This document shows positions 45,936-58,509 of a DNA stretch of 64,000 nucleotides, one piece after another. Origin of the DNA: Clarkia xantiana subsp. parviflora (lineage: Eukaryota; Streptophyta; Magnoliopsida; Myrtales; Onagraceae); assembly GCA_036873135.1 (NCBI GenBank), contig JAPTYO010000022.1:8523785-8587784 (forward strand). The letters are read 5' to 3'. A program made the translations under genes and the position numbers. Under the pieces are notes generated by a model. The model did no database searches. It was not told the origin of the DNA and saw nothing but the letters and a program-made list of their open reading frames with translations. How positions within the stretch are numbered: position 1 is the stretch's first letter; every line of letters starts with the position of its first letter.

Positions 45936-45975
<40 letters not shown>

Positions 45976-46800
45976 GATTTGGCCGAATATATATATATAT
46001 TGTTGATTGATTTACATTTTAAAGATAGAATCTTGACAATATTTATATGTGTGCCGAATTTTTATATATATATTAGCAATATTGGAAATTATTTTATATA
46101 ATTAAGGTTTCTTGGTGGCCAAGTTAAGTTTTTAGTGGACATCAAAACCCTACTTAGCCCACAAGAAAGCCTTTCGGCCGAACCCTATGGGTTTATGGGT
46201 CGGTCCAATTGCTAAACCGAAACGGGTTAAACTAATCCGGGTTTTCTTAATCGGGTGGACCTTTTCAGGTCGGGTCAAACCGGAGCAATTAAATAGAACC
46301 TAACCAAACCGGTTTTGTGTGATGAACCAACCAAAATCTTATTTTATTGAACCGTTTCGGACCAATCCAGATTTTTTTTAATCAGACCGACTCGAACCAG
46401 ATTTTTAAATTGGACCGAACCAAATTTTAAAATTTTTCGGAAATTTTAAAATGTTCAATAAAATAGGATGTCAAATTTTAAATCCAAAATTTTTTCGAAC
46501 TTTAAAATTATCCTAAACAGTGCTCTTAGGGTTTGTGTTTAATACACGTTTTTTGTTAAAACCCTAATGCCTAGTTACGATTATTGGGATGGATCTCGGA
46601 TATGCATGTTTTTGGGACTGGATTAAATTAGTCGGCTGAATTGCAATTGTTTACTTTCTAAAAAATATATTAGAAATTTGGTCTTGAATTTGTCAAGCTA
46701 GCTGGATAATAAATTACGAGCATTGAGCTCTGGGATTTAAATATATGGTTTGCGCAATAGGATAGACATGCTAGGAGCATTAGACGCATGATGTGTGTTA

Positions 46801-47443
46801 TGTCTGCTTCCACCTGGGTAGCTTCGGGCTTCTTTTTTCACGAACGGGCTCGGGATATGTGTATAAGGACGGGAACGCCGCGATCCTTGAAACACAATCC
46901 TTGAACTAATCTTCCAGTCCTCGACCTCGAACTCTCGAACTTCGGATCCTACACGAGGAGCAGTAACCAGCGTAGGAGAGGGGGGAAAGCTGGTTGGGCC
47001 CTCTCCGACGCTCAAGTCAGAATTTGTAAAGAGAGAAAGCCTTAGAGAGAAGTCAGAGCATCCAAAGTCTAAAATGTGGGAGTTGTCTAAAATGAGAGAC
47101 CTAGGCCCCTATTTATAGGGAACCTAAGGATCATGCCAAGTTTTGAACGGCTTGATGTCGGTATGAAGGAAAACGTATACCATCATCAAGGTGGACTATG
47201 CGTGCACCGACTTCTCGTAATTGGCAAAATAATCGGGATGAGCGCGGAGAACGTCGATAATTCGGACCGGGTCCCCCCGGTCCGGGTCCGGGTACCCGGA
47301 CCTAGGCCCCCTGTTCGGGTACTGCGCGTATTCCGGACCGTTTTTGGACTTGGGTGTCAGCGGAAGAATTATTTTACGGGTTTTGGAGTATTTTGCGAGG
47401 CCCGAAATGTAAACACGAACCCGAATTGGACAGATATCTAACA
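46801..47443 (-). repeat. 3' LTR of element D
   Basis: 643 bp, TGTCTGCTTCC...ATATCTAACA. Minus-strand TATA (plus CCTATTTATAGGG, about 47106). The polypurine tract TTGACTCGGGGGCAAGT (minus) abuts at 47444-47460. It is homologous to 56445-57161. Confidence 0.85.
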
Positions 47444-47460
47444 CTTGCCCCCGAGTCAAG

Positions 47461-48839
47461 TAGTGGTTTAAAACCCGTGCTTGACTCTTTTTAAGATAAG
47501 ATATTCGTCCAATTTAGGTTCGGTACTGACCTCAGGGGTGGCCTGTTTGTCAATTCGAGTGTAGGGATCATAAATTTGACCGACTTCAATATTCCGCCGT
47601 ACGTACGTAATCTGTTTATAGGGTTAGCGTAGCGGACAATATACGTATAACAACATGCAATTATATTCGCAATATCGTGTAATGAGTGAAATAAAGATTT
47701 ATACAACGTGATAATATCATGGTACATGATGTAAGCATATAACACGTTGTCAACATGTAGATGACGACATAGTAAACGGATGACGTAATCACGCAATAAG
47801 CAAAACACTTAGAATAATATGAAATTGGAAAGCATGCTTGTCAACATTGAGCATGATGTAAACATAGTAAATGACGCGAGCATGTAGTATGATGCAAACA
47901 TGAAGTATGGTGTAAACGTGAGACATGATATAAACATGAGATTCATACTTAGAAAATAATCATGTAACGATCATGAATAAGAAACGCGCATGATAAATTC
48001 TATGTACGTACTATGAAATAATAATTACGTGTAGTGTGTCATGAAGTATTGTGTAGTATGTATGCAATATGAACATAGGAGAGATGCAAAGATGCTTGTA
48101 AAGGTTGCTAAGGACTTATATGAAAATACATGAAAGTTTAGTCCTTAGCACATGGTGTAGGCACTATTAGTAAAAATTTGGAGAGAGAATACTCATTAGC
48201 TTACATCCTTTATAGATAAATCTCCAAGAAGCTCTCCATTCTTGATGAAGATGAAGCTTTTGAGATCATAGATTTGGAGTAGACACATCATTGTTGATAT
48301 CAATTCGGACCCGCTTCGTGTTGGTGAGTTCAATTCCGTACATGGTTGGACATTTCGTGACTTCTTTTGGCCTTGATTCAATCTTGAAATCACTATGTAC
48401 CTAGTTATATTATCATGCATACAAGGTGTTTGATAAAATGCATTAGAATACTTAGTCCCAAATCGGCCAAAATTTTTCTAAGTGCTGAAATTTTAGAAAA
48501 GTGCAAATGAATCGTTATACTTCCCTTATGCATAGTGTTCATTGCCGACATGTTGTTCCATGCCTTAGCCGTGTTTTAGTATGCTCAATATTGATGATCG
48601 GTAGTTGTACGTACATGGCCGTCAATGGTTGTATGTTGGTAATGATAGCTTAGGCAACGTACGTTGAGCATCATGTATAAACTGTCGGTCATTGTCTGCA
48701 AACATACTAAAACACTTAGAAAATATTTTAACAATATCTAATGCTTGTTACCATAGATGTCGTCGTATGAGCTTTGTCGATAAGCGTCGTAGGAATGCTT
48801 AGGAGGTATTGTGTAGAAGTTGATAATAGCTACTTGATG
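47461..48839. other. untranslated region of element D
   Basis: AT-rich. It has irregular repeats of 'gcatgatgtaaacatg' type around 47820-47960 and no coding sequence. It is collinear with 57180-58500 of element C. Confidence 0.6.
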
Positions 48840-49420
48840 CACGCAATTCATCCTTGTCGACATGTATGCGCGTACATGGAAACACTTGGAAAATATTCTT
48901 CCCTTGTCGACATGTATGTACGTACATGGAAACACTTAGAAAATATTCTCTCCTTGTCGACATGCATCCTTGTCGACATGTATGTACGTACATGGAAATA
49001 CTTAGAAAATATTCTTCACCTGTCGACATGCATCCTTGTCGACATGTATGTACGTAAATGGAAATACATAGAAAATATTCTTCACTTGTCGACATGCATC
49101 CTTGTCGACATGTATGTACCTACATGGAAATACTTAGAAAATATTCTTCACTTGTCGACATGCATCCTTGTCAACATGTATGTACGTACATGTAAATACA
49201 TAGAAAATATTCTTCACTTGTCGACATGCATCCTTGTCGACATGTATGTACGTACATGGAAATACTTAGAAAATATTCTTCACTTGTCGACATGCATCCT
49301 TGTCGACATGTATGTACGTACATGGAAATACTTAGAAAATATTCTTCACTTGTCGACATGCATCCATTGTCGACATGTATGTACGTACATGGATGTGTGC
49401 ACTTGCCCTCATACTTATAA
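48840..49420. repeat. 66-bp minisatellite of element D
   Basis: Seven phase-locked units, with the TGCATCC anchor at 48963, 49029, 49095, 49161, 49227, 49293 and 49359. Two shorter units of about 51 bp precede them. The unit contains GTCGAC, GTACGTAC and CTTAGAAAATATT. Because 66 is a multiple of three, both strands stay open for up to 281 codons; I regard those ORFs as artefacts. Confidence 0.95.
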
Positions 49421-51794
49421 TTTTTTCTCTATCCCTGGCTATGTACGTTGTATCCATATGCTTGATGTAAACGCAGGTTGTATGCCAACACCTTGTTGTA
49501 TGCTAACACTTGGTAATATGCTGACCGTCGTCTTGAGCAAAACACTTAGAAAATATTTCGTCCTTGTAATCATGTATCCATGTCGACATGTGTGTACATA
49601 CATAGTGCTTGCACACTGATCTATTTGTTACTTGTAATTTTCAGGATTCCAAATTACGCAGTCTTCTTTTCAGAGTTAGTCTTCTTGCCGCGGTTATTAT
49701 GAGTAAGTCTTCTATCCCCGTTCCGCGAGTGACATTATGTTCGGATGTTGGTGACGAGCCGGGTATCAACACAGTTGAGTCTCTTAAGGATACAACGAGG
49801 AATGTCAGTTACTTCTTCAACTATATTGATGAAGATATGTTTGAGTTGTACGCGACTCGTTGTGGACTTGATCCTGCTTTGGAAGGCGTTCTTCCTTATG
49901 ACGTGCTGCCAAACTCCGAAAAGGGGCAAGTTACTATTCCTCCTAGTGACCTGTCCGCAGTTTATACCTCTCAGATTAAGGAAGGCCTGCGTTTTCCCTA
50001 TTGTCCTGACTTGGTGGACCTTTGTCGCTATTACCGGATATCACCCTTAAGTCTATCTCCTGCTGGCCTCCGTGTATGGAGCTGCTTTCGAGTTTTGTTT
50101 CACAGGAAATCTTGGCACTATTCTACCACTCTTTTCCGATGCTTCTATCAACTGATGTGTCCAGACGCGACGGGGTTGTTTGGAATGAAGATGTGTTGGC
50201 CAAACTTGCAAGATAAGGGTTTCAAGAAGCTTGGTCTTGGAGATGCCGAGTGGGATCACAAACAATGTCTAGCCGCCCGGCTGATCGTTCTGGTTCTCAT
50301 AGGCGACATCATTACTTCTTCGTATGCGATGTCTGGACTATTTGGGATGTTGAGAGTGTGGAGAAAGCCGATCCTGCTCCTATTTTTTCTGACCTTTCTT
50401 TGGATGATAGGGAGGCGGTGAAGAGTATTTTTCGATGTCAGCAAGAGCGCCGCTATCGTTGTCTATTACGTGCTTCAGATCAGGATTTGATTGATGTCGG
50501 GATTCATATACTTCCTTCTGAAGATTTGGTATGTTGATAACTTTTATAACCTATACTATGTTGCAATGTAGATCGTATTGATGGAAAAAGCTCGTCTTTG
50601 CAGACAGCTAATGATCGTGATAACCTGTCAGTTGGGCGTCGTGTTCGTAATATTGCCCCCACTATTCCTGAAGGCTCTGGACATGATCGTGGCAAAGGAC
50701 CTAAGAGTGAGGAATCTTCTTGTATCTTCTCTTGACTTGCTGATTTTCCAAGTTTTGTTATATTCACGTTGTCTTTGTTCTTTTAGGTAACTCCGTGCAT
50801 GTGACTGAGCGCGTTGTTGCAGTACCTGCCACTAGTGTTCTTCCCAAGAGATCTGCCGCAGGGGCGTGTCCCTCGAGTGACCCGAAGCGCTCTAAACAAA
50901 AGTGCAGCTATTCCAGCTCTTTCTTGCGATAAAGGGAAGAGAGTTGAAAGTCGCAAGATAGCGCTTTCTGCCCCCGGTCGAGGGACCGACCCGAGGAGGA
51001 GCGTTCTTCCCGCCGAGGTATGCATTGTTCTATTCGACATACTTCTTATACTTAGTATATTTTGCTAATGTCCTCTTTGTTTTATGTTGTTCTTATTGTA
51101 GCGTTGCCACGTATTAAGCGTGATGACTTGATCCTTTCTGACGGGATTGATGTTTCCGGAGAAAACTGGTCACCTTTCTCCACTGGTAGTCTTAATTTTC
51201 CGAAGGACTCCAAACTTAGCACTCCAGGAGTTGGTGTGCGGGTGCTTCAAAGATGTGTTCCTCCTGGTGATCATGATGTCAAACCGTCTACCGATGAGGA
51301 GGCACAGGCATACGTTGAGAGCGGCCTAGCTGAATTTGCTCCGGTAGATCTTGTTCTAACTTTTTTGCCTTCCTGTTGTACGCGTATGCTTTGTTGTTGA
51401 TCATGATCGTCTTGTTTGTTGTACTTAGGCTATTTCAAGGATGATGAACATGTCTTCCTTTGTGTTGGAGCTTGTGAGTGAGAGGAGGGCTGCTATCAAG
51501 AAGTGCAGTACAGTTTCTCGCGAGCTTGCACAGTCCGAAGAGGAAGTGCAGAATTTGAACTCCAAGGTTGCTGATATTGATACGCGCATTGCTACTCATC
51601 GCGTCCATGTTGAACAACTTGAGGCCGATATTGCTGCTATCAAGCAGCAAATTGAGGAGAACAACAGTGTTCATGATGTCGCGCTTGCTTCTGTTCGTGA
51701 CGAGGCACATAGAGCGGGTGTTGAGAAGGGACTGGCTGAATATCCTAGTACCCCTGCCTATTCAGCTGCCGTCCATGCTGCTGCTAAAGCAGAT

Positions 51795-52012
51795 TATTAA
51801 GTTCTATAATGTGGAGAGGAGGGTTGAACCATAAGGAGATATAAAATATGAATGATATAAATGATTCAACCAAGTATTTACATGTTAGGATGCCACTATA
51901 TATAGGAGATCAATCCTAACTAACTAGTCAACTATACAAGTCAACCTAAGGTACCATGTATCTATACAAGTATGAGTACCTATCAATGTATATACAATAT
52001 GTACATCTAATA
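51795..52012 (-). repeat. 3' LTR of element H
   Basis: 218 bp, bounded by TATTA and TAATA; partner of 53610-53828. Confidence 0.88.
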
Positions 52013-53609
52013 TTCCCCCATCTTTTCCTTCTTCTTCCTTTCAAAAGAATTAAAAGCAAAATTTGAGAGAAAAGGCCGATGATGAATGAAATGCCAAGGT
52101 CCAATCAAAACCCGGTCAAAAAGAGCCAAGGGTAAACCCGTTCAAAATGAGCCAAGGAAATTTTAAAACCCGCTCAAATGATCCATGGGAAATTTAAAAC
52201 CCGCTCCAAAATCCCAAGGTTTATAACCCGGTCTTTATAAAACGGCCCCTCGAAAATTCAATTTTCGGAATACGGCCCCAAACTTGAGAACTGTCCTCAA
52301 AACAGCCCCAAAGTCTTCAAAAGCTCCAAAGAAGCCCCAATATTTCAGAACTATCCTCAAAATAACCCCAAACTTCACAAATCTTCAAAATAGCCCCAAA
52401 TTCGGCCAAAAATTCGGCCAAAAACACCCATGGCACCTACAGAGCACATGAAGGAGCACCGGGGTGCACGAGACCAAATAAAACCATGCTGAAATCCCAG
52501 TGCACGGAGGGTGTACGGCGCTACACAGCCCCAGAGATCGCGAGCACGCAGACGCAAAATTTCCACGAATTACAGAAGCAACAGGTCGTGTGTTCGAATC
52601 CAGCGAGGCACGGCAATTTCCAGATTATTCAAACCTGGGCAGAATATGAAGATCTTCACATCTTCAAAGTGTTCTTCAAGTTTCCTTCAACAAAACCAAT
52701 TCGATTCAACTCCAAATCGTCGAAATCGAACAACAAACCAACTGGAATCCAATGGCAACCTAAAGGCGCAACTAATCCAGTCCAAATTGCAGCAAATAAT
52801 CGATTATCGAAATCGAATTTGATGAAATTGCAGCAACATAACAGCAATATCAAGAACACAGCAACTTCGAACCAAATTCACGCAAATCCACAGCAGAAAT
52901 CCACAAATTGCAGCTTAGAATTAATCGCAATATCAAATGCGAATCCAATGCAATCCAAATCGCAGCAAATGATCAAGAAATAAGCTCGAATTCGAAGATC
53001 GAACTTCAAGCGGTAAAATAGGCGCGAAATCTGAATTTGAATCAGAATTACCTTCAAATGATTTGATTAATAGAATCAATGCTACATAAGTGACGCAATG
53101 ATGTCCAGGAAGCATGTGAAATGCAAAATCGAAGCCAAACCTTCGAATTATTCATCACAGCTCCTCACAAATTGGAAAATGCAGCAAGAACAGCAGCAAC
53201 GTCCAAGAACAACTCTGAATGAAGATCCAAACCACTTCAGCTGTGAAGATGATCTCAGAAGGCCATAAACGAATCCACATTACAGGATCGAAGCTGATCG
53301 AAACCAAATGCTGCATCAAAATGCACATTACAGCAACAAAGTGCAGATGACAGCATCATCAAGAACTCAGGTATGCAAACACCATGATGGCATATGCAAA
53401 CACAGTAGCAGCAGCAGCTTCAAACACAGAATCATCAATCAAAACATGAAGAATCATGCAGCAAATCCACGAAATACATCAGTAACTGACAGATCTTCAA
53501 GTAATCCAAAGAATCGAAGCTGAAATCCTCAAGATCCAAGCTCAAATCGATGCAAAATCCTCTCGAAAAATTATGAATCGAACCTGGAAATACCATAGAT
53601 CTGATACCA
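52013..53609 (-). other. interior of element H
   Basis: A-rich on the plus strand, with many 'aatcgaa' and 'cagcaa' words. There is a short repeat set at 52100-52240 ('aaacccgctcaaa'). The only long frame (52486-52983, Gln/Asn/Lys-rich) is low complexity. It is not considered a gene. Confidence 0.55.
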
Positions 53610-53828
53610 TATTATTTTCTATAATGTGGAGAGGAGGGTTGAACCATAAGGAGATATAAAATATGAATGATATAAATGATTCAACCAAGCATTTACATGT
53701 TAGGATGCCACTATATATAGGAGATCAATCCTAACTAACTAGTCAACTATACAAGTCAACCTAAGGTACCATGTATCTATACAAGTATGAGTACCTTATC
53801 AATGTATATACAATATGTACATCTAATA
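53610..53828 (-). repeat. 5' LTR of element H
   Basis: 219 bp, partner of 51795-52012, followed on the minus strand by an iMet primer site. Confidence 0.88.
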
Positions 53829-54058
53829 CGGATCTTGCACCTTTGGTTGATGAGTTTGCCAAATATTATATTGGCAGAGTACACGCACTTGCCCCCTGAT
53901 TTCCGTTCGACAAGCTAGGTCCTTATTCTTCTTTTGCTGTTAACCATGTTGCGGATTTGCAACGTAAGGCAGCTGAAGCGGCTTCTATTGCTTTGACCTT
54001 TGGATATGATAATGCTGATGTTGAACTTGGTGTTGATTTTCTAGACATGTTGTCTTAG

Positions 54059-55218
54059 TCCTTTGGAGATGATGATATGTTTGAGGCTTTTGTTCAAACC
54101 TTTATTTGTGTGTTTGCTTTGTATGGAACTTCGTCCTTTGGACCTGTTTTTCAATAATAAAAATCATGTGATAATTTGTTAGTAATATTTCATACCTTGA
54201 GTTATCAATGTTGTCCGTATTCTTTGGACTTGGAAGATAGGATAGATATCCTTAGATGATGAATATGATGTCCGTAATTGCGACTATATGTCGCACATTG
54301 TTGAGTGTTATGAGCACCCCTCTTGGTTAGATTCCAAGGCATGGCAAGATGCGTACGCTAGGTACTTGTAGTGTTGTATGTAGTAATGTACTTGGCGCGG
54401 GCATTTGGCACTCGACATTGGCACTTGACATGTAGCAGTGTCGTCTTGACGAAGCAAGACTTAAGTTTATACCGTCTCTTAGTTCCACTCTAAGGCGACG
54501 TTGTTGCAAGATACTTGTTGCTTGTTTTTCTGTTTTTACGTTAAATGCTAAAGAGCAAGATAACGTTATACAAGACTCGACTTGTAAGTTTGATGAGTTT
54601 TGTACAAAGTTTGCTTAAAAAAGCGTATAACATGAAGCTATCCCTTTTTCGGGCCTAAGTCTTCATGGTGTATGTACCCTTAAGAGAGTATACATACTTT
54701 GAGTGTGTGGGGTTGTCGTCTATTAAGAGGATTTCCGCCACTGTGGGGTGATCAGTCCCATCATTGCATTTGCCGCATCCCGTTTTTATTCAGGGAATGG
54801 CTATGAACATGAGGATTTACCCGGAGGATTTCACAACATTTCATTTTTTAGAAGTAAACATGGGGTTTTTCCTTTTGAAAAGGATGTCGTGACATGTTAC
54901 TTTTGATAGATGTGAACATAGGTATTGTCCTTATGAGGAGGATATTGCACCATGTCACTTTTTAGAATAGGTTTTGGTTTTTCTTCAAGGCATTGCATGT
55001 TGTTTTGTTTCTTGATGTTAGGCCATAGTAGAATGCATAATGTAGAGATGTACCTACGAAAGTAAATTGACCATCATTAGATACTTGTTGTGTTTACAAT
55101 AATTTTGCGGGAAGGCGTCTATTGACTGCTTCTTCTGAAATACTTCTTATTACAAAAGCATGATCTGCACTTATATTCCTAAAGGTGCACTGAAAAAGAT
55201 AGATTAGAAGTGGAAAGT
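54059..55218. other. spacer of element D between opposite-strand gene and protease-gag
   Basis: Non-coding. Collinear with 62041-63100 of element C, including a repeated 'gaggatattgcaccatgt' motif series. Confidence 0.6.
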
Positions 55219-56444
55219 CTATCTCCCTAAAATATATCTTGGCGGCTGACGGGCACTGTTGTTTGCGACATAGCTTCCTAAAGCTCCATGCGCAATGAAT
55301 TCTTCAATCTCCATCCTCAAAGTCAAACAGCCATTGGTATTGTGCCCCCAAGTTTGGTGATATTGGCACCAATCTTCAATATCCCTGCCTAGGAAGGCGG
55401 TTTCTGGTTCAAGTGGTCTTGGAAGCTTGTTTTCCAGAAGCTTGACATATATCTCTTCCACCTCCGTGTTTAAGGGAGTGAAGATGTTAGCGTACTCCAT
55501 ACTTGGGCCTTCTGACTTCCTTGAAGTTTGAGCTTCCATACTTGCGTTGAGAGGAGTGCCCCGTCTCAATTCACGTTCACAGGAGAACGCAGTCTCCATC
55601 TTGTCTTTTAGGCACGCCATCGTCTTAGTTGTACGCCATTCGAATTCCCTTCCGAATAGCAAAAATGTTGGCGCGTTCATATTCAGGAAAAATGCGTTGA
55701 TGACGTCCTTCTTGATTGCTCTTAATGCAGTTGCATTCTGAGCAAACCTCCGGAAGTAGGTCATGACGGATTCTTCTTCTCCTTGTCTGACATCAAGCAC
55801 ACTCCGCTTAGGCGAACAAAGAATCCTGTCAAGTTCGGACCTTAGCGATAACTTTTCCTTCTTCCTTTTCTCATCATCGTTTGAGGCAAACGACTTTCTC
55901 TTTGCACCAACTCCTACCATGGAAATTGAGACTTGTTTCATTTTCCTCAGGGCATTGACATAGCACTTTTGTGCGGCTGTCTGATCACCTAGCACCTCTC
56001 CAATCCCATGAGGAGTTAGGAACTTCATTTTCTGATGAGCTGTAGATGGCACAATGTCATGTGGGTTGATCGTTGTTCTTCCTAGGATGCCGTTATATGC
56101 CCCCAGGTTATCCACCACCACAAATGTGACGTCTATATGCAATGATTTCCACCCTTCTCCAAGGATAACTGAAAGTGTAATCATGCCCAATGGGTAGGTT
56201 GCCGCTCCTGCGAAACTAACCAACGGAAACGTGCTCGGCGAGAGATCGGCTTCCGTTTTTCCCATCTTCTTGAGCAATTCTATATGCACTAAATCCGCAG
56301 TACTTCCACCATCTACCAGAATCCTTTGCACGTCATATCCATTGATGTCCATTATGACCAAAGCATCATCATGGGGATACACTATGTGTTTCTTGTCGGC
56401 ATTTGAGAACGGGATGATTATGTCTTCCTTCTCTAGTTGTCGCC
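55219..56444 (-). pseudogene. protease-gag fragment of element D in swapped order
   Basis: A frame open up to the border with element C at 56444; the ATG is at 56382. Read N to C it begins with the pre-protease and protease region (IIPFSNADK, ILVDGGSTADLV, NGILGRTTINP, MKFLTPHGIGEVLGDQ, about 56440-55950). It then runs into gag C-terminal parts (GEEESVMTYFRRFAQNATA, about 55790; DWCQYHQTWGHNTNGC metal-binding region, about 55370; MEIEEFIAHGALGSYV) and stops. In A and G1 the order is gag, metal-binding region, protease, RT. Here protease comes first and RT is missing. A rearranged polyprotein; function doubtful. Confidence 0.8.
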
Positions 56445-57161
56445 TGTTGGGTTCGCTTCACCAGTTGGGCTGCTATGGGCTTTTTCTTTCACGAACAGGC
56501 TTCTCCCCTCACGATCGGGCTCGAGATATATGTATAAGGAAGGGAACACCGCAATCCTTAATACACAATCACCGAGCTAGACTTCAATCCTCAACCTTAG
56601 ACTCTTGATCTTCGGGTCCTGCACGAAGGGCAGTAACCAGCGTGGGAGGGGGGGATGCTGGTTGGGCCCACTGTGACGCTCATGTTAGCACTTCTAGAGA
56701 GAGAAAGCCTTAGAGAGAAGTCAGAGCATTTCAAGTCCAAAAGTGAGTGAATTATTCCAAATGGGAGACCTAGGCCCCCTATTTATAGGGAACCTGAGGA
56801 TCATGCCCAGTTTGGAATTACCTGATGTCGGTATGTAAGGAGGACGTATACCGTCATCAAGGCGGACTATGTATGCACCGACTTCCCGCACTTGGCAAAT
56901 TAATTGGAGTAAACGTACGAGGTAAAATGGTAATCCGGACCTACCCGGATTGTTTAACAATCCGGAGGTCCGGATTGCCCTAGGGCCATCCGGACCTCCG
57001 GATCGCCCTAGGGCAATCCGGAAGTCCTTCGGCCCGGGAATTACGCGTATCCTGGACCGTTTTAGACTTAGGTGTCCGTGAAAGGTTTTTTTTACGGGTT
57101 TTGGGATATTTTACGAGGCCCGAAATGTAAATACGAACCCGAATTGGACAGATGTCTAACA
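56445..57161 (-). repeat. 3' LTR of element C
   Basis: 717 bp, TGTTGGGTTCGC...GATGTCTAACA, homologous to the D LTR. It contains an extra inverted, self-similar CCGGA-rich block (about 56935-57025; CCGGACCTCCGGAT) that can fold into hairpins. Polypurine tract at 57162-57178. Confidence 0.88.
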
Positions 57162-57179
57162 CTTGCCCCCGAGTCAAGT

Positions 57180-58500
57180 AGTGGTTCAAATCCCATACTT
57201 GACTCTTTTAAAATATAAGATATTCGTCCAATTTAGGTTCGGTACTGACCTTAGGGGTGGCCTGTTTGTCAATTCGAATGTTGAGATCTTAAATTTGACC
57301 AACTTTTAATTTTCCTCCGTACGTACGTAATATGCTTACAAAGTTAGCGTAACAGACAATATGCGTACAATGATATGCATTATGATAGTATCATGGTGTA
57401 TGAAATAAGCGTGTAATATGTTGTCAATATGTAAATGATGATAGTGTAGTAGATGAATAACGTAATCATGTAATAAGCAAAACACTTAGAGTAATATGAA
57501 ATTGGAGAACATGTATGTAATCATGAAGCATGATGTAAATATGAAAAATGATGCAAGCATGTAGTATGATGTAATCATGGAAAATGATGCAAACATTCAA
57601 TTCATACTTAGATTTATAAAAGTAATCACGCGACCATCATGAATTTGCATTATGTACGTATAAAGGAGATAATCATGCATGACGATCTACGAAGTGCGCT
57701 ATGTAATACTAGAGAACATGTATGTAAAACAAGCATAGGAGAGATGCAAGTATGTGATACTAAGGACTTATAGAAAATAAATATTAGTTTAGTCCTTAGC
57801 ACATGGTGTAGGCACTATTAATGAGAATTAGGAGAGAGAATACCCATCATCTTGCATCCTTAATAGATAAATCCTCAAGAAGCTCTCCATTCTTGAAGAA
57901 GAGGGAATTCATGGAGGTGTGAATTTGGAGTAATCACATCACATTTGAGGCAATCGAGGCGGCGCGTGAGGCAAAGAGGGACGGCGCGTGAGGCAATCGG
58001 CAGCAGCGCGTGAGGGCGGTGGTGGCGGCGCGTGCGGACGACGGCGGCGCGTGGATCTCCGGGTGAGGGCGAGTAGCAATTCAGACTTGTTTCGTGTCGG
58101 TGAGTCTAATTTCGTATAAGGCTAGACCTTTCGTGACTTCGTTTGGCCTTGATTTAGACTTGAAATCATCATGTACCTAGTTATCTTATCATGCATACAT
58201 GGTGTTTGATGAAATGCATTAGAATACTTAGCCCCAAATCGGCCAAAATTTTCCTAACTGCTGAAAATTTTAGAAAAGTGTAAATGAATCGTTATACTTC
58301 CCTTACACACAGCGTTCATTGTTGACATGTTTTCCCATGCCTTAGTCGTTGTTCTAGCATGCTCGATATTGATGATCGGTAGTTGTACGTACATGGCCGT
58401 CCATGGTTGTATGTTGGTAATGATAGCATAGATGTTGTCGTATGAGCTTTACCGATAAGGGTCGTAGGAATATTCAAGAGGCATTGTGTAGAAGTCGATA
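57180..58500. other. untranslated region of element C with a GC-rich insert
   Basis: Collinear with D except for about 125 bp at about 57945-58070 built of GGCGCGTGAGGC-like degenerate repeats, absent from D at the matching place (about 48285). Confidence 0.7.
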
Positions 58501-58509
58501 GTAGCTAAT

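Larger units (their letters stand above)
44730..46800 (+). mobile_element. Copia-2 retrotransposon, left part
   Basis: 5' LTR 44730-45310, iMet primer site and leader related to Copia-1. It is cut at 46800 by element D before any gag is reached. No protein coding is seen. A TA microsatellite lies at about 45940-45972. Confidence 0.82.
51795..53828 (-). mobile_element. small LTR retrotransposon H with TATTA...TAATA ends
   Basis: Complete, 2.03 kb. LTRs 51795-52012 and 53610-53828 (218/219 bp) differ at about four places. On the minus strand, the primer site TGGTATCAG starts immediately inside the right LTR (53609) and the polypurine tract AAGATGGGGGAA lies just inside the left LTR. Target duplication is CAGAT (51790-51794) and CGGAT (53829-53833), one mismatch. 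The ends are not the usual TG...CA. The interior (52013-53609) has no gag or pol, so it is non-autonomous. It split the last exon of D's opposite-strand gene. Confidence 0.88.
49699..54058 (+). pseudogene. opposite-strand gene of element D, split by element H
   Basis: Starts MSKSSIPVPRVTLC at ATG 49699. An N-terminal gypsy-type 'transposase'-like region (NVSYFFNYIDEDMFELYA, LRFPYCPDLVDLCRYYRISP, LRVWSCFRVL) matches the G1 and C genes. A one-base loss in a C run near 50278 shifts the frame. Further exons are about 50570-50720, 50790-51020, 51103-51343 (intron GTAGAT...ACTTAG) and 51430 on. The last exon is a coiled coil (ELAQSEEEVQNLNSKVADI), continues after H at 53834 and stops at 54056-54058. 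Exon edges are approximate. Function unknown. Confidence 0.65.
46801..56444 (-). mobile_element. Tat-like Gypsy element D, 3' part (non-autonomous)
   Basis: The 3' LTR (46801-47443) is at left, preceded by TGTTA (one target duplication copy). Then come polypurine tract, long untranslated DNA, a 66-bp minisatellite, the opposite-strand gene (49699-54058, split by element H), about 1.1 kb spacer, and a minus-strand protease-gag fragment cut at 56444 by element C. No RT, RNase H or integrase is seen where it would be expected, so D looks non-autonomous. Confidence 0.82.

Noticed and set aside
48774..49619. 281-codon open frame on the plus strand, and similar frames on both strands to 59290
   Set aside because: It is a by-product of a 66-bp tandem repeat whose period is a multiple of three. 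The protein is pure repeat and equally long frames exist on the other strand.
52486..52983. 165-codon Gln/Asn-rich frame in element H
   Set aside because: Low complexity in an A-rich, AGC/CAA-rich stretch. No family and no conservation evidence.
56445..57161. Possibility that this LTR is the 5' LTR of element D
   Set aside because: The protease frame runs right up to its border with no primer site, and a polypurine tract lies on its right side. It is therefore the 3' LTR of element C inserted into D.
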